Below, in pieces: positions 1 to 7,720 of a stretch of DNA of 64,000 nt. The notes under the pieces are model-generated. The model was not told the origin of the DNA, made no database searches, and saw nothing but the letters and a program-made list of their open reading frames with translations. This stretch comes from Desulfoluna spongiiphila (GTDB lineage Bacteria > Desulfobacterota > Desulfobacteria > Desulfobacterales > Desulfolunaceae): assembly GCF_900101345.1 (NCBI RefSeq), contig NZ_FMUX01000001.1, positions 1 to 64,000 on the forward strand, written 5' to 3'. Position numbers and translations under genes: made by a program. Each line of letters opens with the position of its first letter. The stretch's first letter is position 1.

Positions 1-714
1 GAAGCCCGCATCAAAGCCGAGGAAGAGGCGAAGAAAAAGGCCGAAGAAGAAGCCCGTCTCAAGGCCGAGGAAGAGGCAAAGAAAAAGGCCGAAGAGGAAG
101 CCCGTCTCAAGGCCGAGGAAGAAGCCAGAATAAAGGCCGAAGAAGAAGCCAAGCGCCAGGCTGAACTCGACGCCAAAAAGAAAGCCGAGGCCGCCGCTCG
201 CCGCAAGGCCGCTGAAGAGGCCCGCGCCAAGGCCGAAGAAGAGGCCAGGGCCCGGAACCTGGAAGAAAAACAGCTCCGGGAAGAAGCCGCCAAGAAGGCT
301 GCCACGCGAAAACTCATCACGGCCGCATGCGCCTTCGGCGTGTTCGTTCTGATCCTCATCGCCGCCAGCGCCTCAAACACATCCAATTATTACGTCGCGG
401 TCAAAAAGCACTCCACCTTAATATATAAGGGGATTTTCTCTCCCACGGGCAAGGACCTCATCCTTGAGATCCCCGCACCGGTTGCCCTGGACACAGTCAA
501 GGAGACCTACACCCTGCAAGAGGTGAAACCGCTGATCTTTACTCACCACATGGACACGGCCTCAGCCCTTCGGGACGTTGCAGGCGTTCCTGACCTTGAG
601 GCCATCATCGCCTCTTACGAGGCAGCGGTGGACTTTGCCCCCGGCCCGGAAGAGCTTAACGAGGCCCTGAAACAGCTCGAAGCTGCCAAAGACGTCTTCA
701 AGGCCATCCAGTAG
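1..714 (+). CDS. Coiled-coil, single-pass membrane protein (C-terminal part)
   Basis: The gene enters the window already open in frame 1 and ends at a TAG at 712-714, so only the last 237 residues are visible. Residues 1 to about 100 are almost entirely Glu, Ala, Lys and Arg in a repeating 16-residue pattern (EARLKAEEEAKKKAEE), which predicts a long charged helix or coiled coil like the TolA stalk. Residues 105-124 (LITAACAFGVFVLILIAASA) form a transmembrane segment, and about 113 residues follow, ending in another helical stretch. I recognise no domain on either side. Because the stalk precedes the membrane segment, the helix is probably cytoplasmic and the last 113 residues extracytoplasmic, the reverse of TolA. 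Function is unknown. The 48-bp repeats at DNA level make the copy number prone to change. Confidence 0.75.
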   Translation, partial: EARIKAEEEAKKKAEEEARLKAEEEAKKKAEEEARLKAEEEARIKAEEEAKRQAELDAKKKAEAAARRKAAEEARAKAEEEARARNLEEKQLREEAAKKAATRKLITAACAFGVFVLILIAASASNTSNYYVAVKKHSTLIYKGIFSPTGKDLILEIPAPVALDTVKETYTLQEVKPLIFTHHMDTASALRDVAGVPDLEAIIASYEAAVDFAPGPEELNEALKQLEAAKDVFKAIQ

Positions 715-749
715 CCCCTTTCCGGTGACGTTTTAAGCACCCGTTCAAG

Positions 750-807
750 GGGTTCCCTGCCCTGCCGCCCACCGGGAGGCAGGGCCAGGGAACCCTGCCA
801 GCCCTTT
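750..807 (+). terminator. Hairpin terminator after the coiled-coil gene
   Basis: A near-perfect 17-bp stem (GGGTTCCCTGCCCTGCC against GGCAGGGCCAGGGAACCC, one bulge) closes an 11-nt loop at 750-795, and five T residues follow at 803-807. The position, 35 bp after the stop codon, suits an intrinsic terminator, though the T-run is displaced by several bases from the stem. Confidence 0.5.
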
Positions 808-905
808 TTCCAACGTGTAAAGGCCACCACCACCGGCCCTCCGAAGCCCACCACCCTCTACGCCCCAACACGCCGAAATACTGCATTTTTACACAAGCAA
901 TCCCC

Positions 906-922
906 TTGGCATACCCCTTGCT
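906..922 (+). promoter_or_regulatory. Candidate sigma-54 promoter of the universal stress gene
   Basis: The sequence TTGGCATACCCCTTGCT places GG at 908-909 and GC at 920-921 with exactly 10 bp between them, as in the -24/-12 consensus TGGCAC-N5-TTGC. It lies about 115 bp before the chosen start codon. No enhancer-binding protein gene is visible nearby. Confidence 0.55.
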
Positions 923-1034
923 CTTATCATCTCCAGAAAAAGAGCAACGATGCGACAGCAGACCGGAAGAATCCACCCCAGACGGAATTGGCGGACCGGT
1001 CCAGTCATGCACCCCAAACCCCAAGGAGGCCCAG

Positions 1035-1994
1035 GTGAACGATCTCTATCAACGTGTTCTCATTGCCGTGGACGGATCCATTCAATCCACCCATGCTGCC
1101 CTTTACGCGGCAAGAATCCTGATCACCGAAAAAACAAGATTTACCCTGTTCCTCGTAGAAAATACAGTTCCTGAAGCGTTCTGGGACAACCAGCCCAAGG
1201 GAACGGAAGAACCCGGCCCCGCCAAACTCGACGGATGGTGGGAAGAGAATCATATCCGTTACAACAGACGAATCATCGAAAAAATCCGCACCGACCTCAT
1301 CAAAGAAGGCTTCTCCGACGAGGCCGTCGAAATAAAAGTCCGCCCCAGACGGGTGGGCATCGCCCGGGACATTATCCGAGAATCCAAAAAAGGCTACGAT
1401 CTGGTGGTGGCCGGTCGAATCGGCCACAACATCCACACCGGAGCGATCCTTGGCAACTGCGCCCGTAAGTTGATTTCATCCATCAACCACGCGCCCCTGG
1501 TCATCGTGGGAGGAAACCCCGACAGCACGGCCGTACTCATTGGCTTCGACGCATCCGACGGCGCGAAAAACTGTGTACGCCAGCTAAAAAAAAGCGTTAC
1601 CCGAGACATTGAAAAAGTCAAAATCTGTTATGTATCCCGCTCACTGAACCTCATAAGCGGCTCCTTCGACCCCTTCCAGGCCTCCCTGGATGCCTACAAC
1701 ATCATGGAACAGGAACACCAGATCCACCACCAGTCCCGCATGCGTCCCCACCTGCAAAAGGCGGAAACCATCCTGAGGGACGCCGGGTTCGACCGTGCCG
1801 GGGTGGACTCCATCATCTTGAGGTCCTACCTGAGCCGCTCCGAAGGCTTGATGGACGAGGCCAAAAAAAGCGGCTACGACACCGTCATGGTGGGGCGCCG
1901 CGGCCACTCCATCGTGGAGGATTTCCTGCTTGGCCGTGTGGGGGACAAACTGGTCCAGATGGGCCAGGACCGCGCCATCTGGCTTGTCAATTAG
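1035..1994 (+). CDS. Tandem-domain universal stress protein
   Basis: 319 residues with two UspA folds in tandem. The first starts at YQRVLIAVDGS and ends at LVIVGG (about residues 3-165); the second runs from TAVLIGFDAS to the C terminus. The nucleotide-binding motif G-x2-G-x9-G is present in both (GRIGHNIHTGAILGN and GRRGHSIVEDFLLGR), but the following Ser/Thr of ATP-binding Usp proteins is replaced by Asn and Arg, so nucleotide use is uncertain. Start: GTG at 1035 is preceded by AGGAGG at 1024-1029; a longer reading from TTG at 906 would run through the likely promoter. Tandem Usp proteins act as cytosolic stress or energy-status sensors in many anaerobes. A sigma-54 type promoter match upstream suggests regulated expression. 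The gene appears monocistronic, followed by tRNA-Gly. Confidence 0.85.
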   Translation: MNDLYQRVLIAVDGSIQSTHAALYAARILITEKTRFTLFLVENTVPEAFWDNQPKGTEEPGPAKLDGWWEENHIRYNRRIIEKIRTDLIKEGFSDEAVEIKVRPRRVGIARDIIRESKKGYDLVVAGRIGHNIHTGAILGNCARKLISSINHAPLVIVGGNPDSTAVLIGFDASDGAKNCVRQLKKSVTRDIEKVKICYVSRSLNLISGSFDPFQASLDAYNIMEQEHQIHHQSRMRPHLQKAETILRDAGFDRAGVDSIILRSYLSRSEGLMDEAKKSGYDTVMVGRRGHSIVEDFLLGRVGDKLVQMGQDRAIWLVN

Positions 1995-2139
1995 CAGGAG
2001 TTACCGGGTAAGGGCACATGGACCACCCCGTATCAACCACGATTTTAACCACTTCCATGCGCCCTTATTTTTCGGTTTAAAAAACGTATCAAAGGGATTG
2101 ACGCGGCACCAAAATGCCTTTAGTATACGTCCCACATGA

Positions 2140-2214
<75 letters not shown>

Positions 2215-2274
2215 TTAAAGATAATAAATTCAATCATTTGCAAAACCTTGCACATTTTGAATTTGACTCATACG

Positions 2275-2315
2275 ACAGCCGTGAAGAGACAACTCTTTAC
2301 GGCTGTTTTTGTTTT
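2275..2315 (+). terminator. Intrinsic terminator of tRNA-Gly
   Basis: A 13-bp stem CAGCCGTGAAGAG/CTCTTTACGGCTG (one G-T wobble) with loop ACAA is followed directly by TTTTTGTTTT. It lies 60 bp after the tRNA and is a textbook rho-independent terminator. The next 440 bp, up to the IscU-like gene, hold no gene I can support. Confidence 0.85.
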
Positions 2316-2755
2316 CACGGCCGCGTTTTCTCTCCCCCCAAAGCCCAGAACGGCATCTTGTTACCTAAAACGGTGCGGGAGCCTCACCCTGCCCGCCACC
2401 CCCTTGGTCCTATAAAGAATTTTCTCACATGTGTCGACGCGACACTTTGACCTGCTCTTAGTCGGATCTTACGGCAGGAAGACGGACATACTCCGGGAGC
2501 AAATCCATTATCTAACGCTCTTTTTACAAGAAAAATAATTTTCCCCTGTCATTAAAGACCGAAGCACTGTTAATAAAAGTGGTGCAACAAAAACCCCGGA
2601 AGGGAAAGCGACAAACCCTTGAGTTCACCATTCTGCGGGTACAAACGAAAGGCCCAGAGACAGCATGGAATCATTGCCGGCTACAGATGAGACCGCACCG
2701 CGCGCATAAGCCACCAACTAGTTACGTTTATCAAGAATATACACAGGACAGAAAC

Positions 2756-3184
2756 ATGGATAATTTAGATGCATTTTTGGACAATCTTCAGGATGAGATT
2801 TTTGAGGACGCTAAAGAGTCGTTTGGCGAAAAAGGATTTGAGCGCTGGAGGAACCCTCGTTTTCAAGGCAAGATGGAATCTGCCGACGCCTTTGCCTCGT
2901 TAACGGGGTCTTGCGGGGATACAATGGAAATCTACCTGAAATTTTCAGACAACCGCGTTACGGAGGCTTCCTATTTTACAAATGGCTGTGCTTCGAGTGC
3001 TCTGTGCGGCTCCTTTGCATCAGAGCTTGCCATCGGCAAAGACCCGGATGAACTTGCGAACATTACTGGTGAACTGGTTTTGGAAACAGTCGGTAAATTA
3101 CCCGACGAAGACACGCATTGCTCAGGGCTTGCGGCCTCAACACTCCAGGAAGCGCTGTCGTGTTATATGAAAAAAAGAAAATAA
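2756..3184 (+). CDS. Iron-sulfur cluster scaffold, IscU/NifU N-terminal type
   Basis: 142 residues homologous to the IscU/NifU-N fold. The three ligand cysteines are in their usual settings: GSCGDTME, GCASSALCGS and HCSGLAASTLQEAL. The Asp next to the first Cys, which helps cluster release in IscU, is also seen as GSCGD. The C terminus ends in KKRK. ATG at 2756 is chosen because upstream in-frame sequence has no protein-like character; the Shine-Dalgarno is weak (ACAGGACAG). Such stand-alone scaffolds assemble [2Fe-2S] or [4Fe-4S] clusters from cysteine-desulfurase sulfur and pass them to apoproteins. No desulfurase (iscS/nifS), iscR or chaperone gene is adjacent, so the partner must be elsewhere. 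It appears monocistronic, and the 480 bp after it contain nothing I can assign. Confidence 0.8.
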   Translation: MDNLDAFLDNLQDEIFEDAKESFGEKGFERWRNPRFQGKMESADAFASLTGSCGDTMEIYLKFSDNRVTEASYFTNGCASSALCGSFASELAIGKDPDELANITGELVLETVGKLPDEDTHCSGLAASTLQEALSCYMKKRK

Positions 3185-3668
3185 GGCCCCCGGCAAGCAA
3201 TAACAGGGTGCGCACTCCCCAAACCCCATCACGGCTCCATACAATCGAAAATGGAGCGGGGGGCCGCACCCACCTGAGTGAACCACCAACCCGACGGGAA
3301 AGCCCCCTGACCGCCCGAATAAAATACTTACCCAACGACAGAAAGTTTATTTTATCTTTGCAACTCAAAGCACTTCTGTCAAAATGAAAAGGTCAACGAC
3401 GTTTACAGGCCATTATATCCCTCACCGAAACACATGATACGGGCACACCACCAAACGCCTCAACACGACACGAGGTGCCCTTCACCGCATCGTCAACGCG
3501 TGAAGAGAGAGCTCAAAATAGAATGTCCGGTCATCTTTACTGACTTATCAAAAAAAGTAAAAGGAAGGCGTGAGCGGCATGATCATAAACACGGAAAAGA
3601 GGTGGGCTGGATAGCCGAGCCCCCTCCACCGGTAACGTCATACACCCCCCATGAAAGGAACCCTTAAA

Positions 3669-4007
3669 ATGCTGAAAAGAATCATCATCGCACTATGCTT
3701 TATCCTCATGGCCTCAGCCCCTGCCTTTGCCCTGAGGTACGGAAACAACACCATCTCAGTCGGAGATTCAAAGGGGGCAGTCCGCATGATTTGCGGAGAA
3801 CCTGTCTCAAAGGAGATCCTGGGCTACATTGATCGCGTGGAGAGCGAAAAAAACAATGGAACCACGTCAGAAAAAAGGATCCGGGTGATGAAGATCGAGG
3901 AGTGGACCATCAAAACGACAAATTACAACAGCACTTATTATTATAATTTGGTGTTTGAAGGAAACAAGCTTACGGAAATCAATTCCCTCGGTGAAAAGAA
4001 ATACTAG
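3669..4007 (+). CDS. DUF2845-type exported protein
   Basis: 112 residues with a signal peptide (MLKRIIIALCFILMASAPAFA, cleavage after AFA) and a mature part beginning LRYGNNTISVGDSKGAVRMICGEP, the hallmark of the DUF2845/SmpA-OmlA-like small periplasmic family. The middle is charged (about residues 58-78) and the end is rich in Tyr and Asn. ATG at 3669 is used because AAAGGA lies 9 bp upstream; an in-frame ATG at 3651 would overlap that site and put charged residues before the signal. Members are often lipoprotein-like partners of outer-membrane or stress systems, but no function is established. The neighbour is a convergent NlpC/P60 gene, so it stands alone. Confidence 0.7.
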   Translation: MLKRIIIALCFILMASAPAFALRYGNNTISVGDSKGAVRMICGEPVSKEILGYIDRVESEKNNGTTSEKRIRVMKIEEWTIKTTNYNSTYYYNLVFEGNKLTEINSLGEKKY

Positions 4008-4203
4008 CCCCTTAGAAACCCTCCAAAACGTCACAGGTCCATGGTGTGAAGGTTTCGGTTCCGTTTACCGGTGCCGCGGCGAAGCGCCCCCAATCCACAG
4101 CACGGGCCTTTGAAACCAAACCCGGTTGGGGAGCCGCACCCCACCTGCAGGTATGGTGGCATTCGACGTGTAATCAAAGGAGCAGGCGCCCCTGGCACCT
4201 CCA

Positions 4204-4695
4204 TCAAAAAACCCGCCGCGCGGTCCAGTACCTTTTACGCCAATAGGGATTGTCCAGCTTCGACTGGGTGACCCCTTTGCGGGTGGAGACATGGAGAAAG
4301 GTGTTTTGGCCCATATAGATGCCCACATGGCGAAGGGTGATACCCGTTTTAAAGAGCACGAGATCGCCGACGCGCAGGTCCTTTTTCTTGACGGGTTTTC
4401 CGGTTTTAGCAAGGCTCCGGGTGGTTCTGGGGATGGAGATGCCGAAGGTCTCCCGAAAGGTCCGGTGGACAAATCCTGAGCAGTCCACACCACGCTTGTC
4501 GTTGCCGCCCATTTTGTACCGCGTGCCCTTCCAGTCTGCGTACCGGGCATCAAGCTTTCCTTTCACCCCCGAGGGCTTGGCGCTTACTGTGGGAGGGACG
4601 TGAACCACCTTGACGGTTTTCCGCTGTTTCACCATGGGGCTGGTGGCACACCCCATGAGATTAAACACGATCAAACACACAATCCATTTCTTCAT
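4204..4695 (-). CDS. NlpC/P60 family lipoprotein (cell-wall peptidase)
   Basis: 163 residues. The N terminus MKKWIVCLIVFNLMGCATS is a lipoprotein signal with lipobox LMGC. The catalytic domain shows the NlpC/P60 pattern: Cys in GVDCSGFVHRTF (nucleophile), His in LRHVGIYMG, and a second His in FLHVSTRKGV as the polar third residue. The spacing resembles E. coli Spr/MepS and NlpC, which cut D-Glu-DAP or DAP-DAP bonds in peptidoglycan peptides. A short Pro- and Lys-rich linker (about residues 22-50) joins the anchor to the domain. The start is ATG at 4695 because the lipobox is then at the right distance; upstream in-frame sequence is not protein-like. It stands alone, convergent with the DUF2845 gene. 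Confidence 0.85.
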   Translation of the reverse strand: MKKWIVCLIVFNLMGCATSPMVKQRKTVKVVHVPPTVSAKPSGVKGKLDARYADWKGTRYKMGGNDKRGVDCSGFVHRTFRETFGISIPRTTRSLAKTGKPVKKKDLRVGDLVLFKTGITLRHVGIYMGQNTFLHVSTRKGVTQSKLDNPYWRKRYWTARRVF

Positions 4696-4988
4696 AATTC
4701 GTCCAAAAAAAAGTTTCGTCTTCGCCTTCGGCAACACCGGGAAAAACCGCAACCATAGTCCTGTTGCATCCCCTTTGGGGCCGGACCATGGAGTTCTTCC
4801 AATAAAAACCAGATCAACCGGAAGCACCCCGCATGGTATTTGTCTGTAAAATGAATGGGCCTTTCCTGCAGAACAATTGCCGAGGGTCGCCCTTGGTGCG
4901 AATATCTGCAGACCGAGGGCCTCCAGGCATTCGTCATGGGGTTGCAAGGCGCCCCCTCTTTCAACACAAAGCAAAACACCTGAAACAT

Positions 4989-5017
4989 TTGACAAACAAA
5001 CCGTTTGCATCGATAGT
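4989..5017 (+). promoter_or_regulatory. Sigma-70-type promoter for the flavoprotein gene
   Basis: TTGACA at 4989-4994 and GATAGT at 5012-5017 are separated by 17 bp, 54 bp upstream of the ATG at 5071. A full-consensus -35 and an acceptable -10 support this as the main promoter. Confidence 0.5.
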
Positions 5018-5070
5018 AAAAAGGTTTCAAGTCCGCTGTTTTATCTTTTCCACCCCACACAGGACATCCC

Positions 5071-6192
5071 ATGACAAAAAGACTCCTCCTTTTGGGGGGC
5101 GGCCACGCCCACCTGGAAACCCTGGCGGCCCTTGCGGCCATCCGAGCACGCGGCCATGACGTCACGGTGGTGGCCCCGTCCCCCCACCACTACTATTCAG
5201 GTATGGGGCCCGGCATGCTGGGCGGCACCTTCACGCCGGAGGAGATCCGCTTTGATACCGAAGCAGCAGTTACCGACAGGGGAGCCAGGTTTGTCCGGGG
5301 CCTCGCCGTGGCCATTGACCCTTTTGAAAAAACCGTCCTGTTGGAGTCCGGTGAACAGCTCGGATACGACGTGCTGTCCGCCAACGTGGGGAGTTTTGTA
5401 AAACGGCCCTTTGAGACCGCCCCGGGTGCCGATGTCTTTCCGGTGAAGCCCATCGAATCCCTACTCACCCTCCGGCAGGCCATCCTGGATCGGTGCCGCA
5501 ACACAGCCCTTCACATCTCCGTTGCGGGGGGAGGCCCATCCTCGGCGGAAGTGGCGGGAAATATCCTTCAGCTCATCAACGAGGCCAGGGGAAAGCGCCC
5601 CGTGATCACCATCCACGCCCGCAGGCGGTTCCTCGAATCCTTCCCGGACAAAATCCGCACAGGGGTCGCCGGGCGCCTATGCCAAAGGGACATCGGGCTG
5701 ATGGAAGATAACGCCGTGGTGCGGGCAGAAAAAAACGCCGTAGCCCTTGCCTCCGGCGCTCGACAACACGCAGACATCATCGTGGACGCCACCGGCGTCC
5801 GGCCCTCCACCTTGTTTGCCGACTCCCACCTCCCCACAGGCCCGGACGGCGGCCTTCTCGTGAACCAATACCTCCAGTGCACGGCCCACCCGGGCATCTT
5901 CGGAGGCGGGGACTGCATCCATTTTGAGCCGGAGCCCCTGACCAAAGTCGGTGTTTACGCCGTTCGCCAGAACGCTGTCCTGCGCGACAACCTTGTGGCC
6001 CGACTCGAAGGTTCACCCCTTTCCCCCTTCCAGCCCGGAGGGAGCTACCTCTTGATCTTCAACCTGGGCGAAGGGACGGGATACCTGCACAAAAACGGGT
6101 TCACCACGTCCGGACGCCTTGCCTTCCGCATCAAGACCTTCATCGATTCGCGCTTCATGAAAAAGTATCAGTCCCTGTTCAGCTCAAAATAG
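5071..6192 (+). CDS. FAD/NAD-dependent oxidoreductase of the SelD-associated type
   Basis: 373 residues. An N-terminal dinucleotide fold opens with LLLLGGGHAHLETL (residues 4-17), a second with SVAGGGPSSAEVAGNI near residue 150, and the FAD-binding GIFGGGDC motif is near residue 275. This is the pyridine nucleotide-disulfide oxidoreductase family found alone or fused in front of selenophosphate synthetase (TIGR03169-like), related to type II NADH dehydrogenases and sulfide:quinone reductases. The GGGHAH motif replacing the more usual GGGxxG is typical for that subgroup. There is no redox-active CxxC, which argues against glutathione-reductase chemistry. No selD lies in the window, so any selenium link is inference. 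A hydrophobic or amphipathic C terminus could touch the membrane. The gene is monocistronic and followed at once by repeat elements. Confidence 0.8.
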   Translation: MTKRLLLLGGGHAHLETLAALAAIRARGHDVTVVAPSPHHYYSGMGPGMLGGTFTPEEIRFDTEAAVTDRGARFVRGLAVAIDPFEKTVLLESGEQLGYDVLSANVGSFVKRPFETAPGADVFPVKPIESLLTLRQAILDRCRNTALHISVAGGGPSSAEVAGNILQLINEARGKRPVITIHARRRFLESFPDKIRTGVAGRLCQRDIGLMEDNAVVRAEKNAVALASGARQHADIIVDATGVRPSTLFADSHLPTGPDGGLLVNQYLQCTAHPGIFGGGDCIHFEPEPLTKVGVYAVRQNAVLRDNLVARLEGSPLSPFQPGGSYLLIFNLGEGTGYLHKNGFTTSGRLAFRIKTFIDSRFMKKYQSLFSSK

Positions 6193-6223
6193 CCTCCGGT
6201 GCCCCTGCCGGGGACCAAACTTT
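6192..6223 (+). repeat. Family B palindromic element, copy 1 (short)
   Basis: The sequence starts GCCTCCGGTGCCCCTGCCGG and continues GGACCAAACTTT. It matches the first half of the family B consensus, and the right half is missing. It begins at the stop codon of the flavoprotein gene. Confidence 0.6.
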
Positions 6224-6246
6224 CCCATGAATACCCTGACAAAAAA

Positions 6247-6330
6247 TGCGAATGTGATTTTCCCCGAGAAGCGAGGGGGAAACCACATTCGCAAGCAGCT
6301 TTCGAGGTGGCACACCTCGCCGCCGGAGGC
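6247..6330 (-). repeat. Family A hairpin element, copy 1
   Basis: Read on the minus strand it opens GCCTCCGGCGGC, then a short hairpin GAGGTGTGCCACCTC, then GAAAGC, then a long hairpin whose arms are GCGAATGTGGTTTCCCC and GGGGAAAATCACATTCGC around a TCGCTTCTC loop. It lies between convergent genes and may also stop transcription. Confidence 0.75.
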
Positions 6331-6367
6331 ATGCTTTTCCACCAATTTTAGGCTATAAAGGGACACC

Positions 6368-6913
6368 TTAACCCTCTGGAGACTCCGTCAGCCCAGCGCC
6401 CAGAGCAAGGGCCTTGCCGTTCATCTCCACGTACGCTCCGGGCACCCGCCTTGCGATAACGGCAAGGAGCGAGTCGACACGGACAACACCAAGGAGCCCC
6501 ATGAGTGCGCCGAGCATGCAGATGTTAAAGGCCACGGGATCGCCCAACTCTTCCATGACCGCCTGGAACATGGGCAGGCTCACCTGGCGGGCGTCGACTT
6601 TTTTCCGGGGCACGACAAAGCGGTCGTCGGAAAGAAGGAGCCCCCCCGGCCGGATGATGGGGGAGAATTTGTCGTAGGCCTCCTGGGTCAGGCAGACCAG
6701 GACGTTGGGCTGGGTTACCTTGGGAAAGAGGATGGGCAACTCGGAGATGATAAGATCCCCGCGGGTTGACCCGCCCCGGGCTTCGGCGCCGTAGGACTGG
6801 GACTGCACGGCAATAAGCCCCTCGTGGAGGACCGCCGCCTCGGCCAGGATGATGGCGGCGGTGATCACGCCCTGGCCGCCGGAGCCCGAAAAAACCATGC
6901 GGTACTTTTCCAT
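6368..6913 (-). CDS. korC: 2-oxoacid:ferredoxin oxidoreductase, gamma subunit
   Basis: 181 residues with the gamma-domain signature near the N terminus, FSGSGGQGVITAAIILAEA (about residues 8-26), and QSYGAEARGGSTRGDLIIS, both typical of KorC/VorC/PorC subunits. The gamma chain binds part of the CoA and completes the alpha-beta-gamma-delta heterotetramer that converts 2-oxoacid plus CoA and oxidised ferredoxin to acyl-CoA, CO2 and reduced ferredoxin. It is the last gene of the operon korD-korA-korB-korC, 3 bp after korB. 2-Oxoglutarate is the most likely substrate from overall subunit layout, but a branched-chain 2-oxoacid enzyme (Vor) cannot be excluded by reading. Confidence 0.88.
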   Translation of the reverse strand: MEKYRMVFSGSGGQGVITAAIILAEAAVLHEGLIAVQSQSYGAEARGGSTRGDLIISELPILFPKVTQPNVLVCLTQEAYDKFSPIIRPGGLLLSDDRFVVPRKKVDARQVSLPMFQAVMEELGDPVAFNICMLGALMGLLGVVRVDSLLAVIARRVPGAYVEMNGKALALGAGLTESPEG

Positions 6914-6916
6914 CGC

Positions 6917-7720
6917 TTATGCCCCCTTCCCGTGTTCGCGAATCACCGCCCCGTAAGCGTCGCAATATTCGGTCCGAACCTCTTCCACAAACACACCCCG
7001 TTCCAGGATCTCGGGGTCCTCTTTGGCCTTCTCGGACCCTATGGGCGCGGTGTGCGTCTTAAAGTACTCCAGCATGGCGGAGGCATCGGCAAGCTGGTTT
7101 CTCCGGCCGAACTGGGTGGGACACTGGCTCAAGAATTCCACCACGGAGAACCCCTTGTGCCTGATCGCTTTTTTCAGGATCTGGATCCCCTCTTTGGCAT
7201 GGTAGGTGGTGGTACGCGCCACAAAGGAGGCTCCGGCTGCCGTGGCCAGTTTCACCGCGTCAAAGGCGTTGTCGATGTTTCCAAAAGGGGCGGTGGTGGC
7301 CATGGCGTCCGGGCAGGTCATGGGGGAGTACTGCCCGCCGGTCATGCCGTAAATCCGGTTGTTCATGACAATGGCGGTAATGTCGATGTTTCTCCGGGCC
7401 GCGTGGATAAAGTGGTTGCCCCCGATGGCCAGGGCGTCTCCGTCGCCCATGGGCACGATGAGGGTAAGCTCCGGCTGGGTAAACTTCACGCCCGTGGCAA
7501 AGGCCAGGGCCCTGCCGTGGAGGGTGTGAAGGGAGTGAAAATCCACATACCCGGAGATGCGCGCCGAGCACCCGATACCGGAGGTGACCACGATGTCGCT
7601 CTTGTCCACGGACAGCTCCTCGATGGCCCGGACCAGGCAGTTCAACACCGTGCCGTGTCCGCACCCCGGGCACCACATGTGCGGAAAAAAACGCTCCCGG
7701 ATATAGTCTCGGGTCCCCAT
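6917..7720 (-). CDS. korB: 2-oxoacid:ferredoxin oxidoreductase, beta subunit (TPP-binding)
   Basis: 267 residues. The thiamine-pyrophosphate motif is clear: GDGDA at residues 92-96 followed by NN at 120-121, with YGMTGGQYSPMT just after, which is characteristic of KorB/PorB. An N-terminal WCPGCGHG (residues 16-23) carries the conserved Cys pair of the beta chains. This subunit decarboxylates the 2-oxoacid on TPP and passes electrons to the ferredoxin subunit. Its start is directly adjacent to the korA stop, indicating translational coupling. In a sulfate-reducer type anaerobe it would supply succinyl-CoA and reduced ferredoxin in an oxidative or reductive TCA pathway. Confidence 0.92.
   Translation of the reverse strand: MGTRDYIRERFFPHMWCPGCGHGTVLNCLVRAIEELSVDKSDIVVTSGIGCSARISGYVDFHSLHTLHGRALAFATGVKFTQPELTLIVPMGDGDALAIGGNHFIHAARRNIDITAIVMNNRIYGMTGGQYSPMTCPDAMATTAPFGNIDNAFDAVKLATAAGASFVARTTTYHAKEGIQILKKAIRHKGFSVVEFLSQCPTQFGRRNQLADASAMLEYFKTHTAPIGSEKAKEDPEILERGVFVEEVRTEYCDAYGAVIREHGKGA

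Noticed and set aside
906..1034. N-terminal extension of the universal stress protein from TTG at 906
   Set aside because: The extension has no similarity to Usp proteins, and the TTG overlaps the sigma-54 promoter match. GTG at 1035 has a strong AGGAGG site.
3185..3650. Small genes in the gap between the IscU-like and DUF2845 genes
   Set aside because: Frames of 62-101 codons lack ribosome-binding sites and protein-like composition. The stretch looks non-coding.
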